In this document: positions 1 to 7,526 of the stretch, piece after piece | How the letters are laid out: each line of letters starts with the position of its first letter | Numbering within the stretch: the first letter of the stretch is position 1 | DNA from: Oscillospiraceae bacterium | Lineage (GTDB): Bacteria > Bacillota > Clostridia > Oscillospirales > Ruminococcaceae | NCBI GenBank assembly: GCA_020024215.1 | Contig: JAHHUC010000007.1 | Location: 1 to 46,953, forward strand | Direction of reading: 5' to 3' | Length of the DNA stretch: 46,953 bases | Program-made: the position numbers and the translations under genes | Notes under the pieces: model-generated | Told to the model about the DNA's origin: nothing | What the model saw: only the letters and a program-made list of their open reading frames with translations | Database searches by the model: none

Positions 1-53
1 TGCTTGCACAGGCTAATCAGCAGCCCCAGTCTGTTCTCCAGTTACTCCAGTAA
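1..53 (+). CDS. Flagellin, C-terminal end (partial)
   Basis: The window opens inside a reading frame that encodes LAQANQQPQSVLQLLQ and then stops at TAA (51-53). This matches the nearly invariant C-terminus of bacterial flagellins (D0 domain, usually MLAQANQxPQxVLxLL), and the two bases before it (TG) fit the expected Met codon. Flagellin is exported through the flagellar type III apparatus and polymerises into the filament, so the organism is probably motile. Only 16 residues are visible, but the motif is distinctive. It is followed by a strong terminator and converges with tatD. Confidence 0.8.
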   Translation, partial: LAQANQQPQSVLQLLQ

Positions 54-82
54 TTCTTGGGAAATTTTAAAAATTACAAAAC

Positions 83-112
83 AAAAAAGAGGGCCGAGGC
101 TCTCTTTTTTTG
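83..112. terminator. Bidirectional Rho-independent terminator between flagellin and tatD
   Basis: A 13-bp stem (83-95 with 98-110, one G-U wobble) has an A-run on one side and a T-run on the other, so it can end transcription from both directions. It lies between the convergent flagellin and tatD genes. Confidence 0.85.
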
Positions 113-143
113 CCCTTAAAGCATCTGGGGGATAGCTTTAAGT

Positions 144-902
144 CTATTTTATTCCATAAAGTGTTTTGGCATTTTGAAATGTGGCAGAATATATGTGTTC
201 AACAGCTGTACCTTTTATTTCCGCTATTTTTTCTGCTGTATATTTAAGCAAGGAGGAGTCGCAGCGTTTTCCTCTCATTGGTGCAGGTGCAAGGTAAGGA
301 CAATCGGTTTCAATAAGCAGGCGATTATTTGGAACAACCTTGACAACCTCAACTGTTTTTCTTGCATTTTTAAATGTAACTACACCTGTTATTCCGATAT
401 ACATACCAATTTTTATATATTCCTCTGCCGTTTCTGCCGAGCCGGAAAAGCAGTGAACCACACCTCTTGGCTTATATTTTTTTATTATTTCAAGTGTGTC
501 CTGTGAGGCATCTCTTGAATGAATAATAACAGGCTTATCCATTTCTTCTGCAAGCATAAGCTGCTTTTCAAAAACTTCCTTTTGCATTTCTTTGGGAACA
601 TCAGGATAGTGATAATCCAAGCCTATTTCACCCAGCGCCACAACCTTTGGATGGGACAAAAGCTCCTTTATTCTTTCATAAGAGCTTTCATCAAAGCTTT
701 TTGCCTCTTGTGGGTGAAAGCCTACTGCTGCGTATATAAAGGGGTATTTTTCCGCAAGCTTAACCGAGCTTTCGGATGTTTTTACATCGCAGCCTATGTT
801 GGTGATAAAGTCAACTCCGTTTTCGTGAAGATAGGCAAGAAGAGTGTCCCTATCTTCATCAAACTGAGCATCGTCATAATGTGCGTGTGAATCAAATATC
901 AT
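144..902 (-). CDS. tatD: TatD family metal-dependent deoxyribonuclease
   Basis: A TatD/YcfH-type hydrolase of 252 aa, the usual family length. The TIM-barrel metal ligands are visible: DSHAHYDD at the N-terminus (HxH pair), GEIGLDYHY (bridging Glu), HSRDA, VVHCFSG and ETDCPYLAP (C-terminal Asp). Family members are cytoplasmic 3'-5' DNases or related phosphoesterases with roles in DNA repair and degradation. The ATG start at 902 lies 2 nt beyond the metG stop codon, so it is co-transcribed and probably translationally coupled with metG, a pairing common in Firmicutes. It ends at the bidirectional terminator shared with flagellin. Confidence 0.93.
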   Translation of the reverse strand: MIFDSHAHYDDAQFDEDRDTLLAYLHENGVDFITNIGCDVKTSESSVKLAEKYPFIYAAVGFHPQEAKSFDESSYERIKELLSHPKVVALGEIGLDYHYPDVPKEMQKEVFEKQLMLAEEMDKPVIIHSRDASQDTLEIIKKYKPRGVVHCFSGSAETAEEYIKIGMYIGITGVVTFKNARKTVEVVKVVPNNRLLIETDCPYLAPAPMRGKRCDSSLLKYTAEKIAEIKGTAVEHIYSATFQNAKTLYGIK

Positions 903-904
903 TT

Positions 905-2893
905 TTATCCCATCACCGTTCCTGAGGGAATGGAATCGTCAAGGAATATTACCTGACAGAATTTCTTTCCGTCATCCTTTATAACATCACAGGCGATGAG
1001 CATACCCTCGCTTTTGACACCCCTGAATTTTGCAGGCTTTAAATTTCCTATAACCATTATCTTTCTGCCGATAAGCTCTGAGGGCTCATAATATTCATGG
1101 ATTGAGGACACAATCTGCCTGCCCTCTGCTGTTGCGTCATCCAGCTGTAATTTTAGGAGCTTGTCTGTGTTTTCAACCGCAACACAATCCTTTATTTTGC
1201 AGCATATTATCTTTACCTTTGAAAAATCGTCAATGGTTATATGCTCGTTCTGATTCTTCTGAGCTTCCTTTTCAGCTTTCTTTTCTGCCTTTGCCTCTGT
1301 TTTTTGAGAGGCCTTTTCTAAAGCAAGCCTCTCTTCTTCCAGCTTTTCAAGCTCCTTTTTTGCATCTATTCTTCCAAAAAGAGCAGAGGGCTTGCCAAGC
1401 TCTGTTCCGACAGGGAATTTTCCAAAGCTTTCAAGGCTGTCATAGCATTTTATATCACAGTTGAGCTGCTCTAAAATAGAATTGGAGGTGTCGGGCATAA
1501 ACGGGGAGAGGAGAACGGCAATAAATCTTATTCCCTCCAAAAGATTATACAGCACAGTTGCAAGTCTGCCTTTGTTTTGCTCATCCTTTGCAAGAACCCA
1601 AGGCGAGGTTTCATCTATATATTTATTGCAGCGTTTTGATAAATTGAATATGGCTTCAAGGGCATCGGAAACTCTGTATTGTGACATAAGCTTTTCCACT
1701 TTTGCAACAGTGGAGAGGGCTTCGTTTGAAAGCTCGCTGTCCAATTCCTGTACACAGTCAGGCGACAGCACCTTGCCGTCAAAGTATTTATGGCACATTG
1801 AAATTGTGCGGTTGACAAGATTGCCCAGATTGTTTGCAAGGTCTGAATTATATCTTTCAAAAATCGTTTCATATGTTATGGAGCCGTCATTTGCATAGGG
1901 CATTTCAGAGAGAAGATAGTAGCGGACTGCATCAACACCCAATCTTTTTACCAAATCGTCGGCATAGATTACATTGCCCTTTGATTTGCTCATCTTATCA
2001 TTTCCGAAAAGCAGCCACGGATGACCGAATACCTGCTTTGGAAGAGGCTCACCCAATGCCATAAGCATGATTGGCCAATAGATTGTGTGGAAGCGGAGAA
2101 TATCCTTTCCTATGATGTGAACATCGGCAGGCCAGTACTTTTTATAAAGCTGGCTGCTGCCATCAGGATCATAGCCTAGGGCTGTTATATAGTTGGACAG
2201 CGCATCTATCCACACATATATCACATGCCTGTCGTCAAAATCAACAGGTACACCCCATTTGAAGCTTGTTCTTGAAACGCAGAGATCCTGAAGTCCCGGC
2301 TTTATAAAGTTGTTGAGCATCTCCTTTTTGCGGCTTTCGGGGAATATAAAATCTGGGTTGTCCTCAATATACTGCTCAAGCTGCTTTTGATATTTTGAGA
2401 GACGGAAAAAATATGCCTCCTCCTTTGCTTTTTTCACTTCTCTGTTGCAGTCCGGGCATTTTCCGTCCACAAGCTGGCTCTCTGTCCAAAAGCTTTCACA
2501 CGGTGTGCAGTAAAGGCCCTCATATTCGCCTTTATATATGTCACCTTGCTCATAAAGGCGTTTGAAAATCTTTTGAACGGTTTTTTCGTGGTAATCATCC
2601 GTAGTCCTGATAAATTTGTCATAGGAAATATTCAAGATGCTGCATATTTCCTTTATTTCAGAAGCTATTTTGTCAACATGCTCCTTTGGCGTGATATTGG
2701 ATGCTTTGGCAATTTCTTCTATTTTTTGACCATGTTCATCAGTTCCGGTCAGGAAAAATACGTCATATCCCTGTAAACGCTTATATCTTGCAAGCGCATC
2801 GGTCAGCACAATTTCATAGCTGTTGCCTATGTGGGGCTTGCGCGAGGTATATGCAATTGCCGTGGTTATATAGTAAGGTCCTTTTTTGCACAT
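905..2893 (-). CDS. metG: Methionine--tRNA ligase
   Basis: Class I methionyl-tRNA synthetase, about 662 aa. It charges tRNA-Met, including the initiator. Seen in order: the HIGH-class signature PHIGNSYE near residue 20, a four-cysteine zinc knuckle (CTPC...CPDC) inserted in the catalytic core, the KMSKS loop, a helical anticodon-binding domain, a charged Glu/Lys/Ala-rich linker, and a C-terminal OB-fold tRNA-binding domain (from about FSKVKIICCKI). The ORF could begin at 2899, but AGGAGG lies only 2 nt before that ATG and 8 nt before the ATG at 2893, so I prefer 2893. First gene of the metG-tatD operon. I saw no T-box in the leader. Confidence 0.95.
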   Translation of the reverse strand: MCKKGPYYITTAIAYTSRKPHIGNSYEIVLTDALARYKRLQGYDVFFLTGTDEHGQKIEEIAKASNITPKEHVDKIASEIKEICSILNISYDKFIRTTDDYHEKTVQKIFKRLYEQGDIYKGEYEGLYCTPCESFWTESQLVDGKCPDCNREVKKAKEEAYFFRLSKYQKQLEQYIEDNPDFIFPESRKKEMLNNFIKPGLQDLCVSRTSFKWGVPVDFDDRHVIYVWIDALSNYITALGYDPDGSSQLYKKYWPADVHIIGKDILRFHTIYWPIMLMALGEPLPKQVFGHPWLLFGNDKMSKSKGNVIYADDLVKRLGVDAVRYYLLSEMPYANDGSITYETIFERYNSDLANNLGNLVNRTISMCHKYFDGKVLSPDCVQELDSELSNEALSTVAKVEKLMSQYRVSDALEAIFNLSKRCNKYIDETSPWVLAKDEQNKGRLATVLYNLLEGIRFIAVLLSPFMPDTSNSILEQLNCDIKCYDSLESFGKFPVGTELGKPSALFGRIDAKKELEKLEEERLALEKASQKTEAKAEKKAEKEAQKNQNEHITIDDFSKVKIICCKIKDCVAVENTDKLLKLQLDDATAEGRQIVSSIHEYYEPSELIGRKIMVIGNLKPAKFRGVKSEGMLIACDVIKDDGKKFCQVIFLDDSIPSGTVMG

Positions 2894-2928
2894 GCTCATG
2901 TCCTCCTAATGTAAAGTAATACCATAAA

Positions 2929-2957
2929 ATTATAACAAGTTCTGTGTATTTTTGCAA
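2929..2957 (-). promoter_or_regulatory. Sigma-A promoter of metG-tatD
   Basis: On the minus strand: -35 TTGCAA (2952-2957), 17-nt spacer, -10 TATAAT (2929-2934), with an extended -10 TG one base before it. It leaves a leader of about 30 nt before the metG start. Confidence 0.75.
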
Positions 2958-3193
2958 GGGCTGAGGGCTCTTAAAATGAGCATCGGATATTTGCTGACGA
3001 TAAGTTGAAGCCATAAAAATTCACAGCTTTAAAACAAAGCTTTTTAAATCAAAGAAAAAAAGCTTTGCAAATCATAAAGGGAAAAAGGACATACTCTATT
3101 GCAATTATATATGTTTGTTAATAAAGCGACAAAATCAACATATTAACATCTTTATTTTCATCTCTTTTGTTTATTATTTGTGCCTCTTTGTAC
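2958..3193. other. Intergenic region between divergent metG and gdhA
   Basis: This AT-rich stretch has no credible ORF. It holds an 11-bp inverted repeat (3035-3045 with 3057-3067, built on CAAAGCTTTTT) of unknown role. No riboswitch or T-box signature was recognised. Confidence 0.5.
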
Positions 3194-3222
3194 TTGAATT
3201 TTTATAAGGATAGTGTTAATAT
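3194..3222 (+). promoter_or_regulatory. Probable sigma-A promoter of gdhA
   Basis: -35 TTGAAT (3194-3199), 17-nt spacer, -10 TAATAT (3217-3222). This would give a leader of about 80 nt before gdhA. Confidence 0.5.
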
Positions 3223-3310
3223 TATGTCAGGCACAAAGTCCCGGTGATTTTTGTGCAAAGCTGCTTTAGGCGGCAATAAAAAGTACAAGATTTTTGAGGA
3301 GGTTTTTCCA

Positions 3311-4663
3311 ATGAATAAGTACATTGAGAGAGTTTTAGCCGACACAAAGGCTAAAAATGCAAACGAGCCCGAGTTTTTACAGACTGTTGAGGAGGTTCTT
3401 TCTTCTCTTGAGCCTGTTATCAACGCACATCCTGAGTATGAGAAGGCAGCCCTTCTTGAGCGTATGGTAGAGCCTGAGCGCACAGTCGAGTTCAGAGTAA
3501 CTTGGATGGATGACAACGGCGAATGGCACGTTAACCGCGGTTATCGTGTACAGTACAACGCAGCACTCGGACCCTATAAGGGCGGTATCCGTTTTGACCC
3601 CTCTGTTAACCTTTCTATCGTAAAATTCCTGGGCTTTGAGCAGGTATTCAAGGATGCTATGACAGGCCTTCCCATCGGCGGAGCTAAGGGCGGTTCCGAC
3701 TTTGACCCCCGCGGTCGTTCCGATGCAGAGGTTATGCGTTTCTGCCAGGCATTCATGACAGAGCTTTATCGCCACATCGGTCAGGATATTGACTGCCCCG
3801 CAGGTGACCTGGGTGTAGGCGGCCGTGAAATCGGCTATATGTACGGTCAGTATCGCCGCATCGTCGGTGCAGCTGAATTTGGCGCAGTTTCCGGTAAGGC
3901 TGTTTGCACAGGTGGTTCTATCCTTCGTCCTGAGGCAACAGGCTTCGGCGCTGTTTACTATCTTGTAGAGGCTCTCAAGCATGACGGAGAAGACATCAAG
4001 GGCAAGAGAATCGCTATGTCCGGCTACGGCAACGTGGGCTGGGGAATTATGAAGAAGTGCCACCAGCTGGGTGCAAAGGTTCTTTACTTTGCCGGTCCTG
4101 ATGGTTACATCCATGATCCCGATGGTGTAGATACAGAAGAAAAGCTCAACTTTATTCTTGAAATGAGAGCTAAGGATCCTATGCACTGCAAGCCCTATGC
4201 TGAAAAGTTTGGCTGTGAGTTTGTTCCCAATGAAAAGTGCTGGGGCGTTAAGGATGTAGATATCTACATGCCTGCTGCTACACAGAATGATGTAAACTTG
4301 GAATCTGCTAAGAAGATTGCAGAATCCGGAGTTAAGTACTACATAGAAGTTGCCAATATGCCTACAACAAATGAGGCTCTTGAATTCTTAAAGAGCCAGA
4401 AGCATATGGTTGTTGCTCCTTCTAAGGCTGTTAATGCCGGCGGTGTTTCTGTTTCCGAGCTTGAAATGGCTCAGAATGCAGAGCGTCTTTACTGGTCTGC
4501 CGAAGAGGTTGATGCAAAGCTTCAGACAATCATGAAGAATATTTACAACAACTCTGTCGAAGTGGCAGAGAGATATGGCTTGGGATATGACCTTGTTGCC
4601 GGTGCTAACATTGTTGGCTTCCAGAAGGTTGCTGATGCTATGATGGCTCAGGGAATTTTCTAA
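3311..4663 (+). CDS. gdhA: Glutamate dehydrogenase (hexameric, GdhA family)
   Basis: A 450-aa protein with the length and motifs of the hexameric class I glutamate dehydrogenases, which interconvert glutamate with 2-oxoglutarate and ammonia. Seen: the substrate-binding segment GPYKGGIRFDP, the catalytic-lysine motif PIGGAKGGSDFDP, and a Rossmann region around SGYGNVGWG. The start is the ATG at 3311 because GAGGAGG (3296-3302) lies 8 nt upstream; the in-frame extension back to 3251 has no ribosome binding site. Family resemblance suggests the E. coli-like branch, but cofactor preference (NADP versus NAD) cannot be settled by eye and NAD-linked enzymes occur in Clostridia. It is monocistronic, with its own terminator. 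In an amino-acid-fermenting anaerobe it could serve ammonia assimilation or glutamate oxidation. Confidence 0.95.
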   Translation: MNKYIERVLADTKAKNANEPEFLQTVEEVLSSLEPVINAHPEYEKAALLERMVEPERTVEFRVTWMDDNGEWHVNRGYRVQYNAALGPYKGGIRFDPSVNLSIVKFLGFEQVFKDAMTGLPIGGAKGGSDFDPRGRSDAEVMRFCQAFMTELYRHIGQDIDCPAGDLGVGGREIGYMYGQYRRIVGAAEFGAVSGKAVCTGGSILRPEATGFGAVYYLVEALKHDGEDIKGKRIAMSGYGNVGWGIMKKCHQLGAKVLYFAGPDGYIHDPDGVDTEEKLNFILEMRAKDPMHCKPYAEKFGCEFVPNEKCWGVKDVDIYMPAATQNDVNLESAKKIAESGVKYYIEVANMPTTNEALEFLKSQKHMVVAPSKAVNAGGVSVSELEMAQNAERLYWSAEEVDAKLQTIMKNIYNNSVEVAERYGLGYDLVAGANIVGFQKVADAMMAQGIF

Positions 4664-4685
4664 GTTTTAATATCAGCTTAATCTG

Positions 4686-4714
4686 TGAGGTCGGGTTTTC
4701 CCGGCCTCATTTTT
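4686..4714 (+). terminator. Rho-independent terminator of gdhA
   Basis: A 10-bp GC-rich stem (4686-4695 with 4700-4709, one G-U) with a TTTT loop, followed by a T-run. Confidence 0.9.
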
Positions 4715-4829
4715 GTGTACACATATATGCTTTCTATAAGGTGGAGCCTATTTAAAATAGAAATGGAATGGTTTTAATTTATCTGCTTTTGTGGTAAAAT
4801 CAAATACAAAGCGCAAGGGGGAGTAGTTT

Positions 4830-5783
4830 ATGCTGTATTCAGTCGGTGTTGATTTAGGCGGAACCAATATTAGCTTTGGAGTTGTAGATGAAAATTACAA
4901 GCTTGTAGAAAAAGCATCTGTCAAAACGCCTTTTGGAAAGGACGGAGCATTTTTTGCAGAGCTTATGGCAAATGAAATAAGAAAACTGTGCAGCTGCTGC
5001 CATATAGAGACAAATCAACTTAAATGGGTGGGGGTAGGAGCACCGGGTCATGTGGATTCGGATACAGGTGATATAATATTTGCCTGCAACATAGAAATCT
5101 CAAATTTCCCTATGGCTAAAGTTCTTGAGGAAAAAACAGGCTGCAAGGTTTATATGGGAAATGATGCAAATGCAGCAGCCTTAGGTGAGGCGCTTGCAGG
5201 CGCAGCAACAGCAAGCAAATCCTCAGTTACAATAACCTTGGGAACCGGAATAGGCATGGGAATAGTAGATAAGGGCAAAATAATTACCGGATGCCATTAC
5301 TGCGCAGGTGAAGTGGGACATATGGTTATTGCTGTAAACGGCAGACAGTGCAAATGCGGAAGAAGGGGCTGCTTTGAAACATATGCATCTGCCACAGGAC
5401 TTATTGTCAGCACAAGGGAGGCCATGCTGAAAGACAAAGACAGTATCCTATGGCGGCTAAGCAATGGCTCTTTGGATAATGTAACAGGGAAAACTGCGTT
5501 TGACGGAAAAAAAGCAGGGGACATGACTGCCAAAAGAGTGGTCGATGAATATATATATTACTTATCCTGCGGAATTACAAATATTGTCAATCTCTTGGAG
5601 CCGGAAATAGTGTGCATTGGCGGAGGAATAAGTGAGCAGGGCGAAGAGCTTATAGGTCCGTTGAGGAAATTGGTCAAAGATGAACAATACAGCCGCATTG
5701 AAAGGACAAGCAGCATAGTAAAGGCTGCCTTGGGAAATGATGCAGGGCTTATTGGCGCAGCACTTTTAGGCTATCAAAGCTGA
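4830..5783 (+). CDS. ROK family sugar kinase (probable glucokinase)
   Basis: A 317-aa ROK protein. The N-terminal phosphate-binding motif is VDLGGTNISFGVVD. A central TLGTGIGMGIV segment and the ROK zinc signature H..G H....G..C.CG..GC.E (GEVGHMVIAVNGRQCKCGRRGCFETYAS) follow. There is no N-terminal helix-turn-helix, so this is a kinase rather than an Mlc/NagC/XylR-type repressor. Such proteins in Clostridia are normally ATP-dependent glucokinases feeding glycolysis, but substrate specificity within ROK kinases (glucose, N-acetylmannosamine, fructose) is not readable from the sequence alone. It stands alone, with a purine-rich ribosome binding site (AAGGGGGAG) before the ATG. Confidence 0.88.
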   Translation: MLYSVGVDLGGTNISFGVVDENYKLVEKASVKTPFGKDGAFFAELMANEIRKLCSCCHIETNQLKWVGVGAPGHVDSDTGDIIFACNIEISNFPMAKVLEEKTGCKVYMGNDANAAALGEALAGAATASKSSVTITLGTGIGMGIVDKGKIITGCHYCAGEVGHMVIAVNGRQCKCGRRGCFETYASATGLIVSTREAMLKDKDSILWRLSNGSLDNVTGKTAFDGKKAGDMTAKRVVDEYIYYLSCGITNIVNLLEPEIVCIGGGISEQGEELIGPLRKLVKDEQYSRIERTSSIVKAALGNDAGLIGAALLGYQS

Positions 5784-6160
5784 TTTCCCTTTTAAACTTT
5801 GTAAGAAATATTCACTTTTAGATTGGGCACAAGTGTGCGTATGCGACACTTTGCAGACAATTATGGCACAGCTTAATATAAGCGCAGGGAAAGTAAGGGT
5901 ATTAAGGTCGGCACAATAAATTTTTCAAGCTGCTCCATACCAAAAATATGCAAACTATTTTGTTGAATTTAGAGAAATTTTGCAATTATCTATAAAAAAG
6001 GAAATTATAATTTTTGCAAAATAATATATTATGCTTTCTTTTTAAAAAGAAATATGATAGAATGGAAGCGTATTTTATGTATAGAATTTTTGCGTCAATG
6101 TACAGACTTTTTGAAACTTGTGTCAGATAAGGGATAAAAATAATTATTTGGAGGTTTTTT
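5784..6160. other. Gene-free region upstream of grdX
   Basis: A 377-nt AT-rich stretch with no plausible ORF. It contains an inverted repeat at 5827-5854 (GCA-AAGTGT arms with one bulged C, 9-nt centre) and several weak promoter-like hexamers. I could not pick one credible promoter for grdX. The palindrome found upstream of the reductase genes (7405-7416) is not present here. Confidence 0.5.
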
Positions 6161-6547
6161 ATGTATAATTTGGAGCAGTGCATTTTTGTAACCAATAATG
6201 ATCGAGTTGCCTTAAAATTTAAAGACAGAGCAAAGGATGTAATATTTTTGGAAGGATACAGAGAGGTGCTTATCAAATCCAGAGATCTTATTTATGCCGG
6301 ACATAAGCTTCTGACACATCCGCAGGCCTCAAGCTTAAAACCAAATCAAACCCCATATCGGTCCGTTCTTTTGTACGGTGAAAAAGCATCGCTTGACGAA
6401 GAATCGGTTATGCTGATTGAAAAAGCAATAGAAAATTTTGATAAATGGCAGGATATCCGCAAAACCCCCGAGTATAATCCTAAAATAGCTGATGACTATA
6501 AAACCATTGACCTTTCTGTGATAGAAAATATTATTCCAAAACTATAA
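6161..6547 (+). CDS. grdX: GrdX family protein
   Basis: A 128-aa protein resembling GrdX, a small protein of unknown biochemical role encoded next to glycine/sarcosine/betaine reductase genes. Recognisable features are an N-terminal TNNDRV segment, a central GYREVLIKSRDLIYAGHKLLTHP block (family core: DVL...RD.I..GHKLLTHPL..S.KPN..PY.S) and SSLKPNQTPYRSVLLYG. GGAGG (6150-6154) sits 6 nt before the ATG. It is followed after 15 nt by a TetR regulator and then by the reductase genes, which supports the assignment. Function is unknown; a role in regulation or maturation of the reductase is inference only. Confidence 0.85.
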   Translation: MYNLEQCIFVTNNDRVALKFKDRAKDVIFLEGYREVLIKSRDLIYAGHKLLTHPQASSLKPNQTPYRSVLLYGEKASLDEESVMLIEKAIENFDKWQDIRKTPEYNPKIADDYKTIDLSVIENIIPKL

Positions 6548-6562
6548 GGATTGCATATTATT

Positions 6563-7255
6563 ATGTTTGTTGAAATTACTGAAAATGTATTACACACCCC
6601 CTGCAAAAATCTAAAGCGAAAGGACTATGTTGAAAAGGCATCTGAAATTATTGAAGCTGAGGGCATAGAGGCTGTGAGCATCCGACGCATCGCAAAGGAA
6701 CTCAAATGCTCGACTACGGCAATGTATCGGCATTTTGACAATTTGAACGAATTGCTGTTCTATGCTCAGTTAAGTGCGCTGAACACATATATATATAATC
6801 TTCAAAAGAGAGCCTCCTCTTGGAAATCAATTTGGGATACCCATTTTGACATCTGGGAATTTTATTCTGATCAGGCTTTCAGAAAGCCTGAGGCTTTTGA
6901 GCTGATTTTTTACCAAAACATGAATAAAGATCTGGGCTCTGCACTTAAAGAATATTATGAAATGTTTCCGGAGGCTGTTTTTAACCTCACGCCTGTTGTA
7001 AAGGATATGCTGGAAATTCCCGGATTTTATGAGCGGGACTGGCACATTGTGCAGCAGATAGTCGAACAGGGATATTTAAGCGAAGAAAGCGGGCGAAAGG
7101 TCAATCATATAGAGTGCAATCTTTTCCTCGGATATTTTAAATATGTGCAGGAGACGAACATCAGAGAAGAAGAAATTCCGGCTTTGGTCGATAGGTTTAT
7201 GAGCGAAATAAAAGAAATAGTACATCTTTATGTTTCCGCTGAAGCTAAAAAATAA
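6563..7255 (+). CDS. TetR/AcrR family transcriptional regulator
   Basis: A 230-aa one-component regulator with the TetR N-terminal helix-turn-helix (about residues 20-66: KASEIIEAEGIEAVSIRRIAKEL followed by STTAMYRHFDNLNELL). The C-terminal ligand domain is divergent and gives no clue to the effector. AAGGA (6546-6550) lies 12 nt before ATG 6563 and directly abuts an upstream TTG, so I start at the ATG. It is cotranscribed with grdX and ends at a terminator, with the reductase genes starting 270 nt further on. The two copies of a perfect palindrome around the reductase promoter are its likely operators (inference). Plausible effectors are the reductase substrate or a related amine. Confidence 0.88.
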   Translation: MFVEITENVLHTPCKNLKRKDYVEKASEIIEAEGIEAVSIRRIAKELKCSTTAMYRHFDNLNELLFYAQLSALNTYIYNLQKRASSWKSIWDTHFDIWEFYSDQAFRKPEAFELIFYQNMNKDLGSALKEYYEMFPEAVFNLTPVVKDMLEIPGFYERDWHIVQQIVEQGYLSEESGRKVNHIECNLFLGYFKYVQETNIREEEIPALVDRFMSEIKEIVHLYVSAEAKK

Positions 7256-7278
7256 ATTTAACAGTTTTTTATTTATGA

Positions 7279-7316
7279 AAAGTCTACTATTTAACAGGTA
7301 AATAGTGGGCTTTTTG
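7279..7316 (+). terminator. Terminator after the grdX-tetR unit
   Basis: A 15-bp stem (7279-7293 with 7299-7313, two G-U wobbles), a 5-nt loop and a T-run. It separates the regulator transcript from the reductase transcript. Confidence 0.85.
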
Positions 7317-7400
7317 CATATTCTATTATAGATAATGCCGATATAGGTGACTAATTTGTGAACAAAGCAACCAAATTTTACAAATAGAACAAATTTTCTA

Positions 7401-7456
7401 TTGATTATCGCGATAACTTGTGATATATTTGACACAAAGGTTATCGCGATAATCAA
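7401..7456 (+). promoter_or_regulatory. Promoter of the reductase genes with two palindromic operators
   Basis: Two inverted copies of a 17-nt unit (TTGATTATCGCGATAAC at 7401-7417; its reverse complement at 7440-7456) are separated by 22 nt. Each contains the perfect palindrome TTATCGCGATAA (7405-7416 and 7441-7452; centres 36 bp apart). A promoter fits between them: -35 TTGATT (7401-7406), 17-nt spacer, extended TG (7421-7422), -10 TATATT (7424-7429). One palindrome would then lie in the spacer and the other just after the start site, a classic repressor layout. Assignment to the upstream TetR protein is inference from proximity. Confidence 0.75.
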
Positions 7457-7526
7457 AGCAAGAGTAATATTATGAGACTTTATTTTCCTAAAAGGCTGCA
7501 AGCCTAAAAAAAGGAGGTACAAATTC

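Noticed and set aside
2958..3193. Possible T-box or riboswitch between metG and gdhA
   Set aside because: No T-box sequence, specifier loop or terminator/antiterminator pair could be found, and the metG promoter leaves a leader of only about 30 nt.
3377..4186. A 269-codon minus-strand frame opposite gdhA
   Set aside because: Antisense to a clear glutamate dehydrogenase; no family resemblance or translation signals.
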